Part shown: positions 56,520 through 64,000 of the stretch, one piece after another
Layout: each line of letters opens with the position of its first letter
How positions within the stretch are numbered: the first letter of the stretch is position 1
Assembly: GCF_001591645.1 (NCBI RefSeq)
Contig: NZ_BCVH01000010.1
Coordinates: 107,386-171,385, forward strand
Length of the DNA: 64,000 nt
DNA from: Robertmurraya korlensis NBRC 107688
GTDB taxonomy: Bacteria > Bacillota > Bacilli > Bacillales > Cytobacillaceae
Direction of reading: 5' to 3'
Position numbers and translations under genes: made by a program
Notes under the pieces: model-generated
What the model was told of the DNA's origin: nothing
Databases searched by the model: none
The model's input: the letters and a program-made list of their open reading frames with translations, nothing else

Positions 56520-58025
56520 ATGTTTTCCGTACATAATAAAGTGGATTTTTCAGCAACAATGGACGCACTAGTGATTGGTCTGTTTGATAAGCCAATAAAG
56601 TTCGATGGAGAATTAAAAGAGTTAGATGAACAATTTGATGGCTATTTAACAGAATTAGTAAAAAGCGGTGACTTATCTGCAAAAAAGAAGAGCATAACGA
56701 AAATACATACATTTGGAAAAATTGGTTCAAGAAATTTATTTGTTGTAGGACTTGGAAAAGAGGATCATGCTTCTTTTGCCTCTATACGTGAAGCATTTGG
56801 GGCCGTTTGTAAACAAATTCAATCGGCAAAGCTGGTTGAGGTGGCTGTTTACTTAGATTCCTTTGTAGCGAAAGATTTAGTGGCAATGGATGTGGCTCAT
56901 GCACTCGGAGAAGCGCTTGCTTTAGCTACATATAAATTTAAGGGCTATAAACAAAAATCAAATGAACCAGAAAAAACGACTGAAAAAGTTCATGTTTACA
57001 GCGGACAGCTGGAAAGGGAAGACCATCAGGCTGCGTTAACGGTAGGTTATGTTTATGGTCGTGGTACAAATTCTGCTCGTACCCTTGTAAATCTACCTGG
57101 AAATATGCTGACAGCGACCGATATGGCTAATTACGCAAAACAGCTAGGAGAAAAATACGAATTTGAGATAGAAATTCTTGAGAAGGAAGATATGCTAAAG
57201 CTTGGTATGGGTGCCATGTTAGCTGTTAATCAAGGATCAAGTGAGCCACCAAAAATGATCGTTCTAAAGTATCAAGGGAAAGAGGAATGGACTGATGTAA
57301 TTGGCTTAGTTGGTAAGGGAGTGACCTTTGATACGGGTGGTTATTCTATTAAGCCAAAGGACGGCATTGTTGGCATGAAGACCGATATGGGTGGCGCAGC
57401 GGCCGTATTGGGAGCGATGGAGATCATTGGTGAATTACGTCCTGATCAAAATGTTGTTGCTGTGATTCCTGCAACAGATAATATGATTAGTGGTACAGCC
57501 TTTAAGCCGGATGATGTAATCATATCCATGAGCGGAAAGACGATAGAAGTATTAAACACGGATGCAGAAGGAAGATTAGTATTGGCAGACGCTGTCACAT
57601 ACGCAAAGTTCCATGGAGCACAGTACTTGGTGGATGTCGCAACACTAACGGGTGGAGTGATTATCGCACTGGGAACAGATACAACCGGTGCCTTAACGAA
57701 TCATGAAGCATTATTTGAGCAAATCCTTGAAGCTTCTTCTGAAGCAGGAGAGCCAATTTGGCGTCTTCCTCTTTTCGAAAAGGATAAAGAAAGAGTAAGA
57801 AATAGTAAGGTTGCTGACTTAAACAATTCACCTGGCCGAGAAGGACATGCGATTATGGGTGGAGCCTTTGTTGGGGAGTTCGCTGAAAATACCCCATGGG
57901 TACATTTAGATATTGCGGGGACTGCAACAACTTCTAAAGCTTCAGATTTAGGACCAGATGGAGCAACTGGTGTGATGACAAGAACACTTGCCATATTTGT
58001 TGAAAGATTTGAGGCAATCAAATAA
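56520..58025 (+). CDS. pepA: Leucyl aminopeptidase (M17)
   Basis: A 501-residue M17 aminopeptidase, removing N-terminal residues from peptides in the cytosol. The metal-binding C-terminal domain contains [30 protein letters not shown], the signature [17 protein letters not shown] and ATLTGG. ATG 56520 follows GGAGGTGAAGG. It is yuiE in B. subtilis. Ends with a terminator. Confidence 0.95.
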   Translation: MFSVHNKVDFSATMDALVIGLFDKPIKFDGELKELDEQFDGYLTELVKSGDLSAKKKSITKIHTFGKIGSRNLFVVGLGKEDHASFASIREAFGAVCKQIQSAKLVEVAVYLDSFVAKDLVAMDVAHALGEALALATYKFKGYKQKSNEPEKTTEKVHVYSGQLEREDHQAALTVGYVYGRGTNSARTLVNLPGNMLTATDMANYAKQLGEKYEFEIEILEKEDMLKLGMGAMLAVNQGSSEPPKMIVLKYQGKEEWTDVIGLVGKGVTFDTGGYSIKPKDGIVGMKTDMGGAAAVLGAMEIIGELRPDQNVVAVIPATDNMISGTAFKPDDVIISMSGKTIEVLNTDAEGRLVLADAVTYAKFHGAQYLVDVATLTGGVIIALGTDTTGALTNHEALFEQILEASSEAGEPIWRLPLFEKDKERVRNSKVADLNNSPGREGHAIMGGAFVGEFAENTPWVHLDIAGTATTSKASDLGPDGATGVMTRTLAIFVERFEAIK

Positions 58026-58034
58026 TTTTGAGGA

Positions 58035-58069
58035 AAACTCTAGGGATAAACGTCCTTAGAGTTTTTTTA
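58035..58069 (+). terminator. Terminator after pepA
   Basis: AAACTCTAGGGA and TCCTTAGAGTTT form a stem around TAAACG, followed by TTTTATT. A TTGACA begins about six bases later (58074) for the next gene. Confidence 0.88.
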
Positions 58070-58177
58070 TTATCTTGACACACCTTGAAAAGTTATGCTA
58101 TTTTATATCTTGTATTTTATCACTCTACCAATTTACCAAACTAAAGGATTGTAATTTGAAAGGAGCACTTAAACAAC

Positions 58178-59491
58178 ATGAATGCAGTTATACTGGCCGT
58201 GCTTGTTATGCTAATATTAAGTTTATTTCGAGTAAATGTCGTGTTATCTCTCATTATTGGGGCAATCGTTGGAGGTCTAACAGGGGGATTATCGATTGAA
58301 GAAACGATTGAAACATTCTCTGGAGGATTAGGAGGAAGTGCTGAAGTCGCCTTAAGCTACGCTTTATTAGGAGGCTTTGCTATTGCGATTTCAAAGACAG
58401 GGCTGCCAAATGTATTGGTTGATGCCGTCTTAAAGATGGTTCAAAAGAACGGTGATACAAAAGCAAAAGTCTATTCTAAAGCTCTTATTGTGTTTGCTAT
58501 TCTATTAATGGCATGTTTCTCGCAAAATCTGATTCCTATCCATATTGCTTTTATTCCTATTTTAATTCCACCACTATTAAATGTGATGAATGAGTTGAAA
58601 ATAGATAGGAGATTGATAGCATCCGTTTTAACATTTGGGTTAACGGCACCTTATATTCTACTACCAGCAGGGTTTGGAAAAATCTTTCATGATATTTTAG
58701 CTACAAACATGTCTGATAGTGGACTAACCATTGATGCTGCCGATATACCAACAGCGATGTTCATCCCAACAGCAGGTCTTTTGGTTGGATTATTAGTAGC
58801 TATTTTCTTTTCTTATCGTAAAGGTAGAAACTATGTTACACATGATTTAATCAAAGTTGAAAAGCAAGAACAAAGTAGGTTTGCCATCCTTTTTGCAGTG
58901 TTAGCCATTGTTGGTGCACTGGTTGTACAAATTTTACTCGATTCCATGATCATCGGTGCTCTAGCAGGGATTATTCTTATCTACTTAAGTGGTTCCGTGA
59001 AGTGGCGTGAGGCGGACGAGTTGTTAACCGATGGAATGAAAATGATGGCATTTATCGGATTTGTGATGTTATCGGCCTTTGGATTTGCCGAGGTATTAAA
59101 AGCAACTGGTGCTGTTGATGAACTTGTTCAGCAGTCTGCGAATGTCATTGGTGGAAAAAAAGGATTGGCAGCGATATTAATGTTAGTAGTTGGTTTACTA
59201 GTAACAATGGGAATAGGTTCTTCCTTCTCAACCATCCCGATCATTGCTACCATCTTCGTCCCACTTTGCATGGAACTAGGCTTTAGTCCGATGGCTACGA
59301 TTGCATTGGTAGGTACAGCTGCAGCACTAGGAGATGCAGGATCACCAGCTTCTGATAGCACGCTCGGTCCTACAGCAGGATTGAATGCAGACGGTCAGCA
59401 TAATCATATCTGGGATACATGTGTCCCAACCTTTATTCATTACAATATTCCACTTGTCATTTTCGGTTGGATTGCCGCTATGGTATTATAA
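58178..59491 (+). CDS. yuiF: Na+/H+ antiporter family protein YuiF
   Basis: A 437-residue membrane transporter with about 11 hydrophobic segments. Stretches such as [43 protein letters not shown] and [22 protein letters not shown] belong to the NhaC-like antiporter family (YuiF in B. subtilis). Some relatives move amino acids or other anions, so the substrate is not certain. ATG 58178 follows AAAGGAG. No second subunit is adjacent. Confidence 0.9.
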   Translation: MNAVILAVLVMLILSLFRVNVVLSLIIGAIVGGLTGGLSIEETIETFSGGLGGSAEVALSYALLGGFAIAISKTGLPNVLVDAVLKMVQKNGDTKAKVYSKALIVFAILLMACFSQNLIPIHIAFIPILIPPLLNVMNELKIDRRLIASVLTFGLTAPYILLPAGFGKIFHDILATNMSDSGLTIDAADIPTAMFIPTAGLLVGLLVAIFFSYRKGRNYVTHDLIKVEKQEQSRFAILFAVLAIVGALVVQILLDSMIIGALAGIILIYLSGSVKWREADELLTDGMKMMAFIGFVMLSAFGFAEVLKATGAVDELVQQSANVIGGKKGLAAILMLVVGLLVTMGIGSSFSTIPIIATIFVPLCMELGFSPMATIALVGTAAALGDAGSPASDSTLGPTAGLNADGQHNHIWDTCVPTFIHYNIPLVIFGWIAAMVL

Positions 59492-59498
59492 TAGATGA

Positions 59499-59536
59499 AA
59501 GTGCAGCTTTCTTAATGAAGGCTGCATTTTTTCATT
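59499..59536 (+). terminator. Terminator after yuiF
   Basis: GTGCAGC and GCTGCAT pair around TTTCTTAATGAAG and run into TTTTTTC. Confidence 0.8.
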
Positions 59537-59570
59537 CATTCATACATATTAACAATAGGGGAGTGCTTGT

Positions 59571-60164
59571 ATGTACTTTGGAAAAGTTAGCAAGAAGACG
59601 AACGAACGTGTTCCTCCTAATCAAAATATAACAACGACTTTTCCTGTGTTACATCATGGGAATGTCCCATATTATCAAGACCTAAATGAATGGACTCTTC
59701 ATCTATTTGGTGAAGTGAAAAAGGAAGTGGTTTTCACTTTTCCTGAGCTAATGAAGCTACCGCAAACAGAATACCAAAATGATATTCATTGTGTGACTGG
59801 GTGGTCGAAGCTTGATAACACTTGGAGTGGAATCAGCACGCAGGCAGTGCTAGGTGCTGTTGAACTGTTAGATGGAGTAAAGCATGTTATTTTTCATGCG
59901 GAAGAAGGCTGGTCAGCGAATATTCCTTTTGAAGACTTTGCAAAAGAGACAAGTCTACTTGCTCACAGCTTTAATGGGATGCCTCTCACCCCAGAGCATG
60001 GATATCCACTACGTGCTGTCATTCCACATTTGTACTTTTGGAAAAGTGCGAAATGGCTGCGAGCAATTGAGTTTTCCAAGGATGATAAACCTGGCTTTTG
60101 GGAGAAAAATGGCTACCACAACTATGGAAACCCATGGAAGGAAGAACGCTTTACCTGGGATTAG
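59571..60164 (+). CDS. yuiH: Sulfite-oxidase-like molybdopterin protein YuiH
   Basis: A 197-residue SUOX-fold protein with the molybdenum-ligand Cys74 in NDIHCVTGWSKLDNTWSG; other parts are DLNEWTLHLFGEVKKEVVF and HGYPLRAVIPHLYFWKSAKW. It lacks the haem and dimerisation domains of animal sulfite oxidase and the Tat signal of MsrP, so it would be cytosolic with an unknown oxidation substrate. It needs the molybdopterin cofactor, whose genes are not here. ATG (or GTG) 59571 follows GGGGAG. Confidence 0.9.
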   Translation: MYFGKVSKKTNERVPPNQNITTTFPVLHHGNVPYYQDLNEWTLHLFGEVKKEVVFTFPELMKLPQTEYQNDIHCVTGWSKLDNTWSGISTQAVLGAVELLDGVKHVIFHAEEGWSANIPFEDFAKETSLLAHSFNGMPLTPEHGYPLRAVIPHLYFWKSAKWLRAIEFSKDDKPGFWEKNGYHNYGNPWKEERFTWD

Positions 60165-60288
60165 GGTAGGGAAAATCATCCAGAATGTAAAAAGAAGGTA
60201 GACAGGGTATTGCAACAATGATTACAATTATGAAGTTGAAGACAGAAGCGATTCGATTTTGAATAGGCTTTTTGGCAAGGAGGAAATT

Positions 60289-60900
60289 ATGGAAGAATGG
60301 ATTTTTAATATTATTGAGAACTACGGGTATCTTGGCGTATTTTTAATTATTGTGATCGAGAATGTGTTTCCGCCAATCCCATCTGAACTGGTTTTACCGT
60401 TTAGTGGATTTATGACAACAAAGACAGAATTGTCGGTAGCGATGATGATTGTCGCGTCAACGGCTGGATCAGTAGTTGGAGGCACAATTCTATACTATAT
60501 TGGTACGATTCTCGATGTGGGACGTTTGGAGAAGCTTGTGGACCGTTGGGGCAAATATCTTCAGCTCAAAAGAGAAGATGTATACAAAGCGGATGCCTGG
60601 TTTGACCGTTATGGAATTTGGACCGTATTCTTTTGCCGAATGGTTCCGTTATTGAGAAGTCTTATTTCTGTCCCTGCTGGGATGTCAAATATGAAAATGC
60701 CACTGTTCCTACTCTTTACTCTTTTAGGAACAGCCATTTGGAACACACTTTTAATAGTAATAGGTGCAAAGCTCGGGGAAAATTGGACACAGATTTTAAG
60801 TTACACCGAGATTTATTCTGATATTATCTATGCAGTAGGTGCGGTTGCAATTTTAGCGATACTTATCTTCTTTGGACGAAGAATTTTTTATAAGAAGTAA
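60289..60900 (+). CDS. DedA family membrane protein
   Basis: A 203-residue DedA protein with about five hydrophobic segments. The sequence has IVIENVFPPIPSELVLPFSGF, GGTILYYIG, FDRYGIWTVFFCRMVPLLRSLISVPAGMS with the key Arg residues, and a basic C-terminus (FFGRRIFYKK). DedA proteins help recycle undecaprenyl phosphate (flippase) or keep membrane potential; the uppP gene lies 47 bp downstream, which supports the first. ATG 60289 follows AAGGAGG. Confidence 0.92.
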   Translation: MEEWIFNIIENYGYLGVFLIIVIENVFPPIPSELVLPFSGFMTTKTELSVAMMIVASTAGSVVGGTILYYIGTILDVGRLEKLVDRWGKYLQLKREDVYKADAWFDRYGIWTVFFCRMVPLLRSLISVPAGMSNMKMPLFLLFTLLGTAIWNTLLIVIGAKLGENWTQILSYTEIYSDIIYAVGAVAILAILIFFGRRIFYKK

Positions 60901-60947
60901 ATATCAACGGATAGAACGAATTAATAGAAATAGAGGTATGTAAATTT

Positions 60948-61784
60948 ATGAATATATGGGATATTTTTGTTGCGATTGTTTTAGGCCTTGTAGAAGGTTT
61001 AACGGAATTTGCTCCAGTTTCCTCAACTGGCCATATGATTATTGTGGATGATATGCTTTTTAAATCGAAAGAATTATTTGGTAGTGAAGTAGCTAACACA
61101 TTTAAGGTTGTGATTCAGCTAGGTTCGATTTTGGCAGTTGTGATTGTATTTAAAGACCGTTTTATTCAGTTATTAGGATTATCATCCCGAAAAAAGAAGC
61201 AAGAGCTTGGTGGAAAGAAGCTAAGACTATCTCAGGTAATCGTTGGTCTACTTCCAGCCGGTGTTCTTGGTGTATTATTTGATGACTATATTGATGAGCA
61301 TCTTTTTACAACAGAAACGGTATTAATTGGACTTGTGGCTGGTGCGGTACTAATGATTATTGCCGATCTTCTGCCAAAGGATAAAAAGCCAACCGTGGAA
61401 ACGGTCGATCAGATATCGTACAAGCAAGCGATTATCATTGGGTTGTTCCAATGTATTGCATTATGGCCAGGATTTTCTCGTTCAGGCTCGACGATGTCGG
61501 GAGGAGTCATTTTAGGATTAAGTCACCGTGCGGCAGCTGATTTTACATTCATTATGGCTGTTCCGATTATGGCTGGTGCAAGTATGATATCTCTTTTAAA
61601 TAGCTGGGAACACTTCACCATGGATGCACTGCCATTCTTTATTGCAGGTTTTATTAGTGCGTTTGTCTTTGCTTTAATCTCCATTCGTTTTTTCCTTGCG
61701 TTAATTAATAAGGTTCGGTTAATTCCGTTTGCGATTTATCGAATTGTTCTTGCAACGATTATCTTTGTTGTGTTTATTTTATAG
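60948..61784 (+). CDS. uppP: Undecaprenyl-diphosphatase
   Basis: A 278-residue BacA-type membrane phosphatase that recycles undecaprenyl pyrophosphate for wall synthesis and can give bacitracin tolerance. Motif 1 is LVEGLTEFAPVSSTGHMI, motif 2 is WPGFSRSGSTMSGGVILG; the Glu, Ser and Arg are active-site residues. About seven membrane segments. ATG 60948 follows AGAGGTATG. It pairs with the DedA gene before it and ends in a strong terminator. Confidence 0.95.
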   Translation: MNIWDIFVAIVLGLVEGLTEFAPVSSTGHMIIVDDMLFKSKELFGSEVANTFKVVIQLGSILAVVIVFKDRFIQLLGLSSRKKKQELGGKKLRLSQVIVGLLPAGVLGVLFDDYIDEHLFTTETVLIGLVAGAVLMIIADLLPKDKKPTVETVDQISYKQAIIIGLFQCIALWPGFSRSGSTMSGGVILGLSHRAAADFTFIMAVPIMAGASMISLLNSWEHFTMDALPFFIAGFISAFVFALISIRFFLALINKVRLIPFAIYRIVLATIIFVVFIL

Positions 61785-61786
61785 AA

Positions 61787-61821
61787 GGAAAAGGGGCCTC
61801 CACAGTGGGGCCCTTTTCCTA
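61787..61821. terminator. Terminator after uppP
   Basis: GGAAAAGGGGCC and GGCCCTTTTCC pair around TCCACAGTGG; the plus-strand tail is weak (TATTATG), and it also lies at the end of the minus-strand pha genes. Confidence 0.75.
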
Positions 61822-61935
61822 TTATGCATAAAGATCCATATCATACCTATCGTTTCCTCTCTCAAAAAACATTTGAAAGACAATATAAGCAAAACCTAAA
61901 TAGTCGTAAACCTCATCATATATTCCTCTTTCCAA
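61822..61935 (-). CDS. Possible 37-residue micro-gene directly after phaC
   Basis: On the minus strand, TTG 61935 follows the phaC TAA without a gap and is in the same frame. Before it lies GAGGAGG, eight bases from TTG, which is a strong ribosome site within the phaC end. The peptide, starting MERGIYDEVYDYLGFAYIVF, continues QMFFERGNDRYDMDLYA: acidic-aromatic and amphipathic. It ends at TAA beside the uppP terminator. No family is recognised. It could be coupled to phaC or be a chance frame. Confidence 0.5.
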   Translation of the reverse strand: MERGIYDEVYDYLGFAYIVFQMFFERGNDRYDMDLYA

Positions 61936-62997
61936 TTAGATAACCTCCTCGTTTTCTGTAGTGATTGGAAGAGAACGGTGAGCTAACCATTGAAAGAGAT
62001 TGTTAGGCAAACCTGCCCCGGTTGCCAGACCAGTATGTCCATTTGGCAATTGGATGAGCTCTTTGTCTTCGCTCCCTGTTAAATCAATAATAGGCAAGGC
62101 TTGTTCGAGAGGGACCAGGTCATCGTTCGTAGAAGCAATGACTAAAAGGTTAGCAGAAATCTGTTCCATTCGGGCTGGTTCACCTCCAATCGTTAATTTA
62201 CTATTCATTAACTTATTGCTGATGATTAGATCTTGAATAATTTGCTTTAGAGCAGCACCAGGAAAGGGAATATGATCTTTTGTCCAATGGTTGAACAAGG
62301 ACCATTTTTCCACATAGTCCTTAATGTGCCCTTTTTCTAATAAAGATAAATAAGGAGAAATATAGACAGGGGAAGTTATTAATCGAATTCCGTAATTCAT
62401 AAATGCCGCTGGGATAATCCCTAATGCATCTATAAGTGGTGACACGTCAATTGTTTCATCCAGGATGGCTTGATGTAGGAGATCAAATTTTGGAAAATAA
62501 GAAAAATCAATCGGTGTCACAAAGAGAATTAGATTTTTTATAGGCTCACTTGCTATGGCGGCGTACATAGCAGCAAGAGTTCCTCCTAGGCAGAATCCCA
62601 TGACACTAATATCATTACTATTTGAGTGCTGCAGGGCAACCCTTGCTCCTGCCTGAATATACTTAATTACATAATTGTCGATAGTCATATCGCCATCTTC
62701 ATAACCTGGAATTCCGAAGTCTATCAGATACACGTCATAACCAGCATTGGTAAGTGCTCCAATTAAACTTCTATTTGGTAATAAATCCAATATCGTAGGT
62801 TTATTTACTAAGGAATAAACTAAATAGAGTGGTGTATGATACTTTTTGTCAGCTGCGGGATAGTACCATAAGGTTGCTTTATTTCTTTTCCAGAGTGCTT
62901 GTCTAGGTGTGGAGGTTGGAATAGAAGTGCCTTCGGTCAATGCACGACAAAGTGAATTCCACCGTGTCCTTTCTAGTTTGAATCGATCAGCCCCCAT
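61936..62997 (-). CDS. phaC: Class IV polyhydroxyalkanoate synthase, PhaC subunit
   Basis: A 353-residue alpha/beta hydrolase that polymerises 3-hydroxyacyl-CoA. The lipase-like box is MGFCLGGTLAA with the catalytic Cys (residue 136 from this start). ID-LIDFGIPGYEDGDM and the C-terminal NGHTGLATGAG with the His follow. Short length and the adjoining phaR point to the class IV (PhaRC) enzyme of bacilli. ATG 62997 has GGTGAG before it; the ATG 12 bp upstream lacks one. It lies one base after the phaR stop. phaB is not between them, unlike the B. megaterium phaRBC operon. Confidence 0.93.
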   Translation of the reverse strand: MGADRFKLERTRWNSLCRALTEGTSIPTSTPRQALWKRNKATLWYYPAADKKYHTPLYLVYSLVNKPTILDLLPNRSLIGALTNAGYDVYLIDFGIPGYEDGDMTIDNYVIKYIQAGARVALQHSNSNDISVMGFCLGGTLAAMYAAIASEPIKNLILFVTPIDFSYFPKFDLLHQAILDETIDVSPLIDALGIIPAAFMNYGIRLITSPVYISPYLSLLEKGHIKDYVEKWSLFNHWTKDHIPFPGAALKQIIQDLIISNKLMNSKLTIGGEPARMEQISANLLVIASTNDDLVPLEQALPIIDLTGSEDKELIQLPNGHTGLATGAGLPNNLFQWLAHRSLPITTENEEVI

Positions 62998-62998
62998 C

Positions 62999-63469
62999 TT
63001 ACTCACCATGCTTTGATTGTTTTAGTAATGCATCGGAGAGTTTTTCAAGATTCGCTTGGACAAGCTTTGCTCTCTCTTTACGGTCAAGAGGTTTTCGGCT
63101 CGCTTTTTGGAAGGGTGCTTTTGTAGAAGCAGGTTTAGTACCTATGGATGCTTCTATTCGCTTTAGCGTTGTTTCAATTTGTGTTAATCTCTGCTGGATT
63201 TCCTCGAGCCTATCCTCATTTTGAATGGTCAGTTTGGCAATGCTTGCTACATCTCTTTTTGTGGGGATATTTAATGGGACAGAGGCCGTTTCCACAGCAT
63301 CTTGTAGCTCTTTAATTAGCTTCCCATACCATTTGGTTCTACTACCTAAAAGTTCAACGATGTCCTCTTGGTTTACTCGGCTTTTGATCCAATCGTTAGC
63401 CAAAGCTTCCGCTTTTGTGCCGGTTAATTTAATTAGGCTATATAAATCATCAAGCTGTTCGCTGCGCAA
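62999..63469 (-). CDS. phaR: PHA synthase subunit PhaR
   Basis: A 156-residue subunit of the class IV PHA synthase. The N-terminus is helical (DDLYSLIKLTGTKAEALANDW) with a conserved YGKLIKELQDAVETASVPLNIPTKRDVASIAKL, followed by a coiled coil (EDRLEEIQQRLTQIETTLKRIE) and a Lys-rich tail. It binds PhaC and is needed for polymerisation. TTG 63469 follows GGGAGCTGAGGA. First gene of the phaR-phaC pair. Confidence 0.92.
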   Translation of the reverse strand: MRSEQLDDLYSLIKLTGTKAEALANDWIKSRVNQEDIVELLGSRTKWYGKLIKELQDAVETASVPLNIPTKRDVASIAKLTIQNEDRLEEIQQRLTQIETTLKRIEASIGTKPASTKAPFQKASRKPLDRKERAKLVQANLEKLSDALLKQSKHGE

Positions 63470-63672
63470 TGATCCTCAGCTCCCTTTTTTAATGTACGAA
63501 AAAATATCACTATACATTATAGACAGGCATGTTAGAAAGGTGCGAAAAATAGATTTTAGCCTCAGCCTTATTTTTCATTGTCATGGAAATTCCATTTTTT
63601 CATCCTAAAGAAAGAATATTCTCTTTTAAAAGGTAAATAATATCTCCGTACGATAATAAGGAGGTTTTTTCC

Positions 63673-63864
63673 ATGCAGAAAAACGCTAGAGGATATGTTC
63701 AGGATTCAGTAAGTGCCCTATCAGAAGCAAAGGATTCCTTACAAAATGCTTTAAATACAGTTGAAAAGGGATCTAACCGTGACCGCATCGAGCAAACATT
63801 GCAACAAGTAAACTCAGCTCTACAATCTTGTGACCAAACGGCTGGAATTTTAAGTCAAGAGTAA
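63673..63864 (+). CDS. Small helical protein divergent from phaR, function unknown
   Basis: A 63-residue protein, almost entirely helix-prone: YVQDSVSALSEAKDSLQNAL, then NTVEKGSNRDRIEQTLQQVN and a tail with one Cys. Heptad-like spacing suggests a helical hairpin or coiled coil. ATG 63673 follows AAGGAGG. A terminator follows. In B. megaterium phaP and phaQ are read divergently from phaRBC, so its place is like that of a phasin gene, but I see no sequence likeness to PhaP. Confidence 0.8.
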   Translation: MQKNARGYVQDSVSALSEAKDSLQNALNTVEKGSNRDRIEQTLQQVNSALQSCDQTAGILSQE

Positions 63865-63874
63865 TAGGATGAAG

Positions 63875-63909
63875 ACGTGAATTCTTATTGAATTCACGTT
63901 TTACTTTTT
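63875..63909 (+). terminator. Terminator after the small helical gene
   Basis: ACGTGAATTC and GAATTCACGT form a 10-bp stem around TTATT, then TTTACTTTTTA. Confidence 0.85.
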
Positions 63910-63952
63910 AGATGATGGAGTAGTATTGTATGAAGATCAGAAGGAATGGAAA

Positions 63953-64000
63953 GTGAACGAGAATAAAATCTTTAGTGCGGTGATGAAGAACAAAACGAGG
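63953..64000 (+). CDS. Possible start of a gene cut by the window end
   Basis: GTG 63953 follows AGAAGGAATGG and opens a frame of 16 codons (VNENKIFSAVMKNKTR) to the window edge. Too short for assignment. Confidence 0.3.
   Translation, partial: MNENKIFSAVMKNKTR

Overview
The window reads as about 64 kb of chromosome from a low-GC, spore-forming member of the Bacillaceae. The evidence is A+T-rich DNA, Bacillus-type ribosome binding sites with many GTG and TTG starts, several sporulation genes (lytH, yunB, yutC-like, yutH) and a gene order that, from memory, follows the B. subtilis yus-yur-yun-yut-yum-yui region closely. No rRNA, tRNA, CRISPR array, prophage or insertion sequence was seen.

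Layout. 1-3023: end of a 2-oxo acid (acetoin or pyruvate type) dehydrogenase operon (E1 beta, E2, E3), then a SorC-type regulator and a small Cys-rich protein. 4706-10478: yuzL, then the fadN-fadA-fadE beta-oxidation operon with a perfect inverted-repeat FadR-like operator just after its promoter. 10621-13142: yusI, gcvH, yusG, yusF, yusE, yusD. 13230-17633: a sulfur block, metY and metNIQ, each behind its own SAM (S-box) riboswitch. 17757-23980: yurZ, an unrecognised 56-codon gene and the sufCDSUB Fe-S assembly operon. 24063-31823: yunF, yunD, yunC, an HD-GYP gene, yunB, an NSS amino-acid symporter with its 35-residue small subunit, and lytH. 32017-38056: lipA, yutC-like, yutD, two small minus-strand genes, an EAL gene, yutE, yutF and yutG. 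38242-42686: yutH and the hom-thrC-thrB operon. 42730-48976: yutI, yuzD, recQ, hemAT, yutJ, yuzB and a DUF2225 gene. 49093-49815: an array of 52-bp non-coding tandem repeats. 49988-55960: yutM, a degenerate Bacillaceae-type intergenic repeat, yumC, yumB behind a Rex-like site, a Nudix gene, yuiA, yuiB, yuiC and yuiD. 56083-64000: a DUF309 gene, pepA, yuiF, yuiH, a DedA gene, uppP, a possible micro-gene fused end to end with phaC, phaR, and a small divergent helical protein.

Themes. Lipoate chemistry recurs: lipoyl E2, lipoyl GcvH, and the Fe-S enzyme LipA, which needs the suf, yutM and yutI functions also present here. Redox genes (two NDH-2-like proteins and YumC) carry a Rex-like site and a cre-like site. 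Two predicted c-di-GMP phosphodiesterases (HD-GYP and EAL) are present without a GGDEF gene in the window.

Most of the window is ordinary conserved core genome. The parts least explained by known genes are the 52-bp repeat array, the 56-codon gene before suf, the micro-gene abutting the phaC stop codon, and the hairpin that would bury the yunB ribosome binding site. I did not find a clear new multi-gene system such as a defence island.
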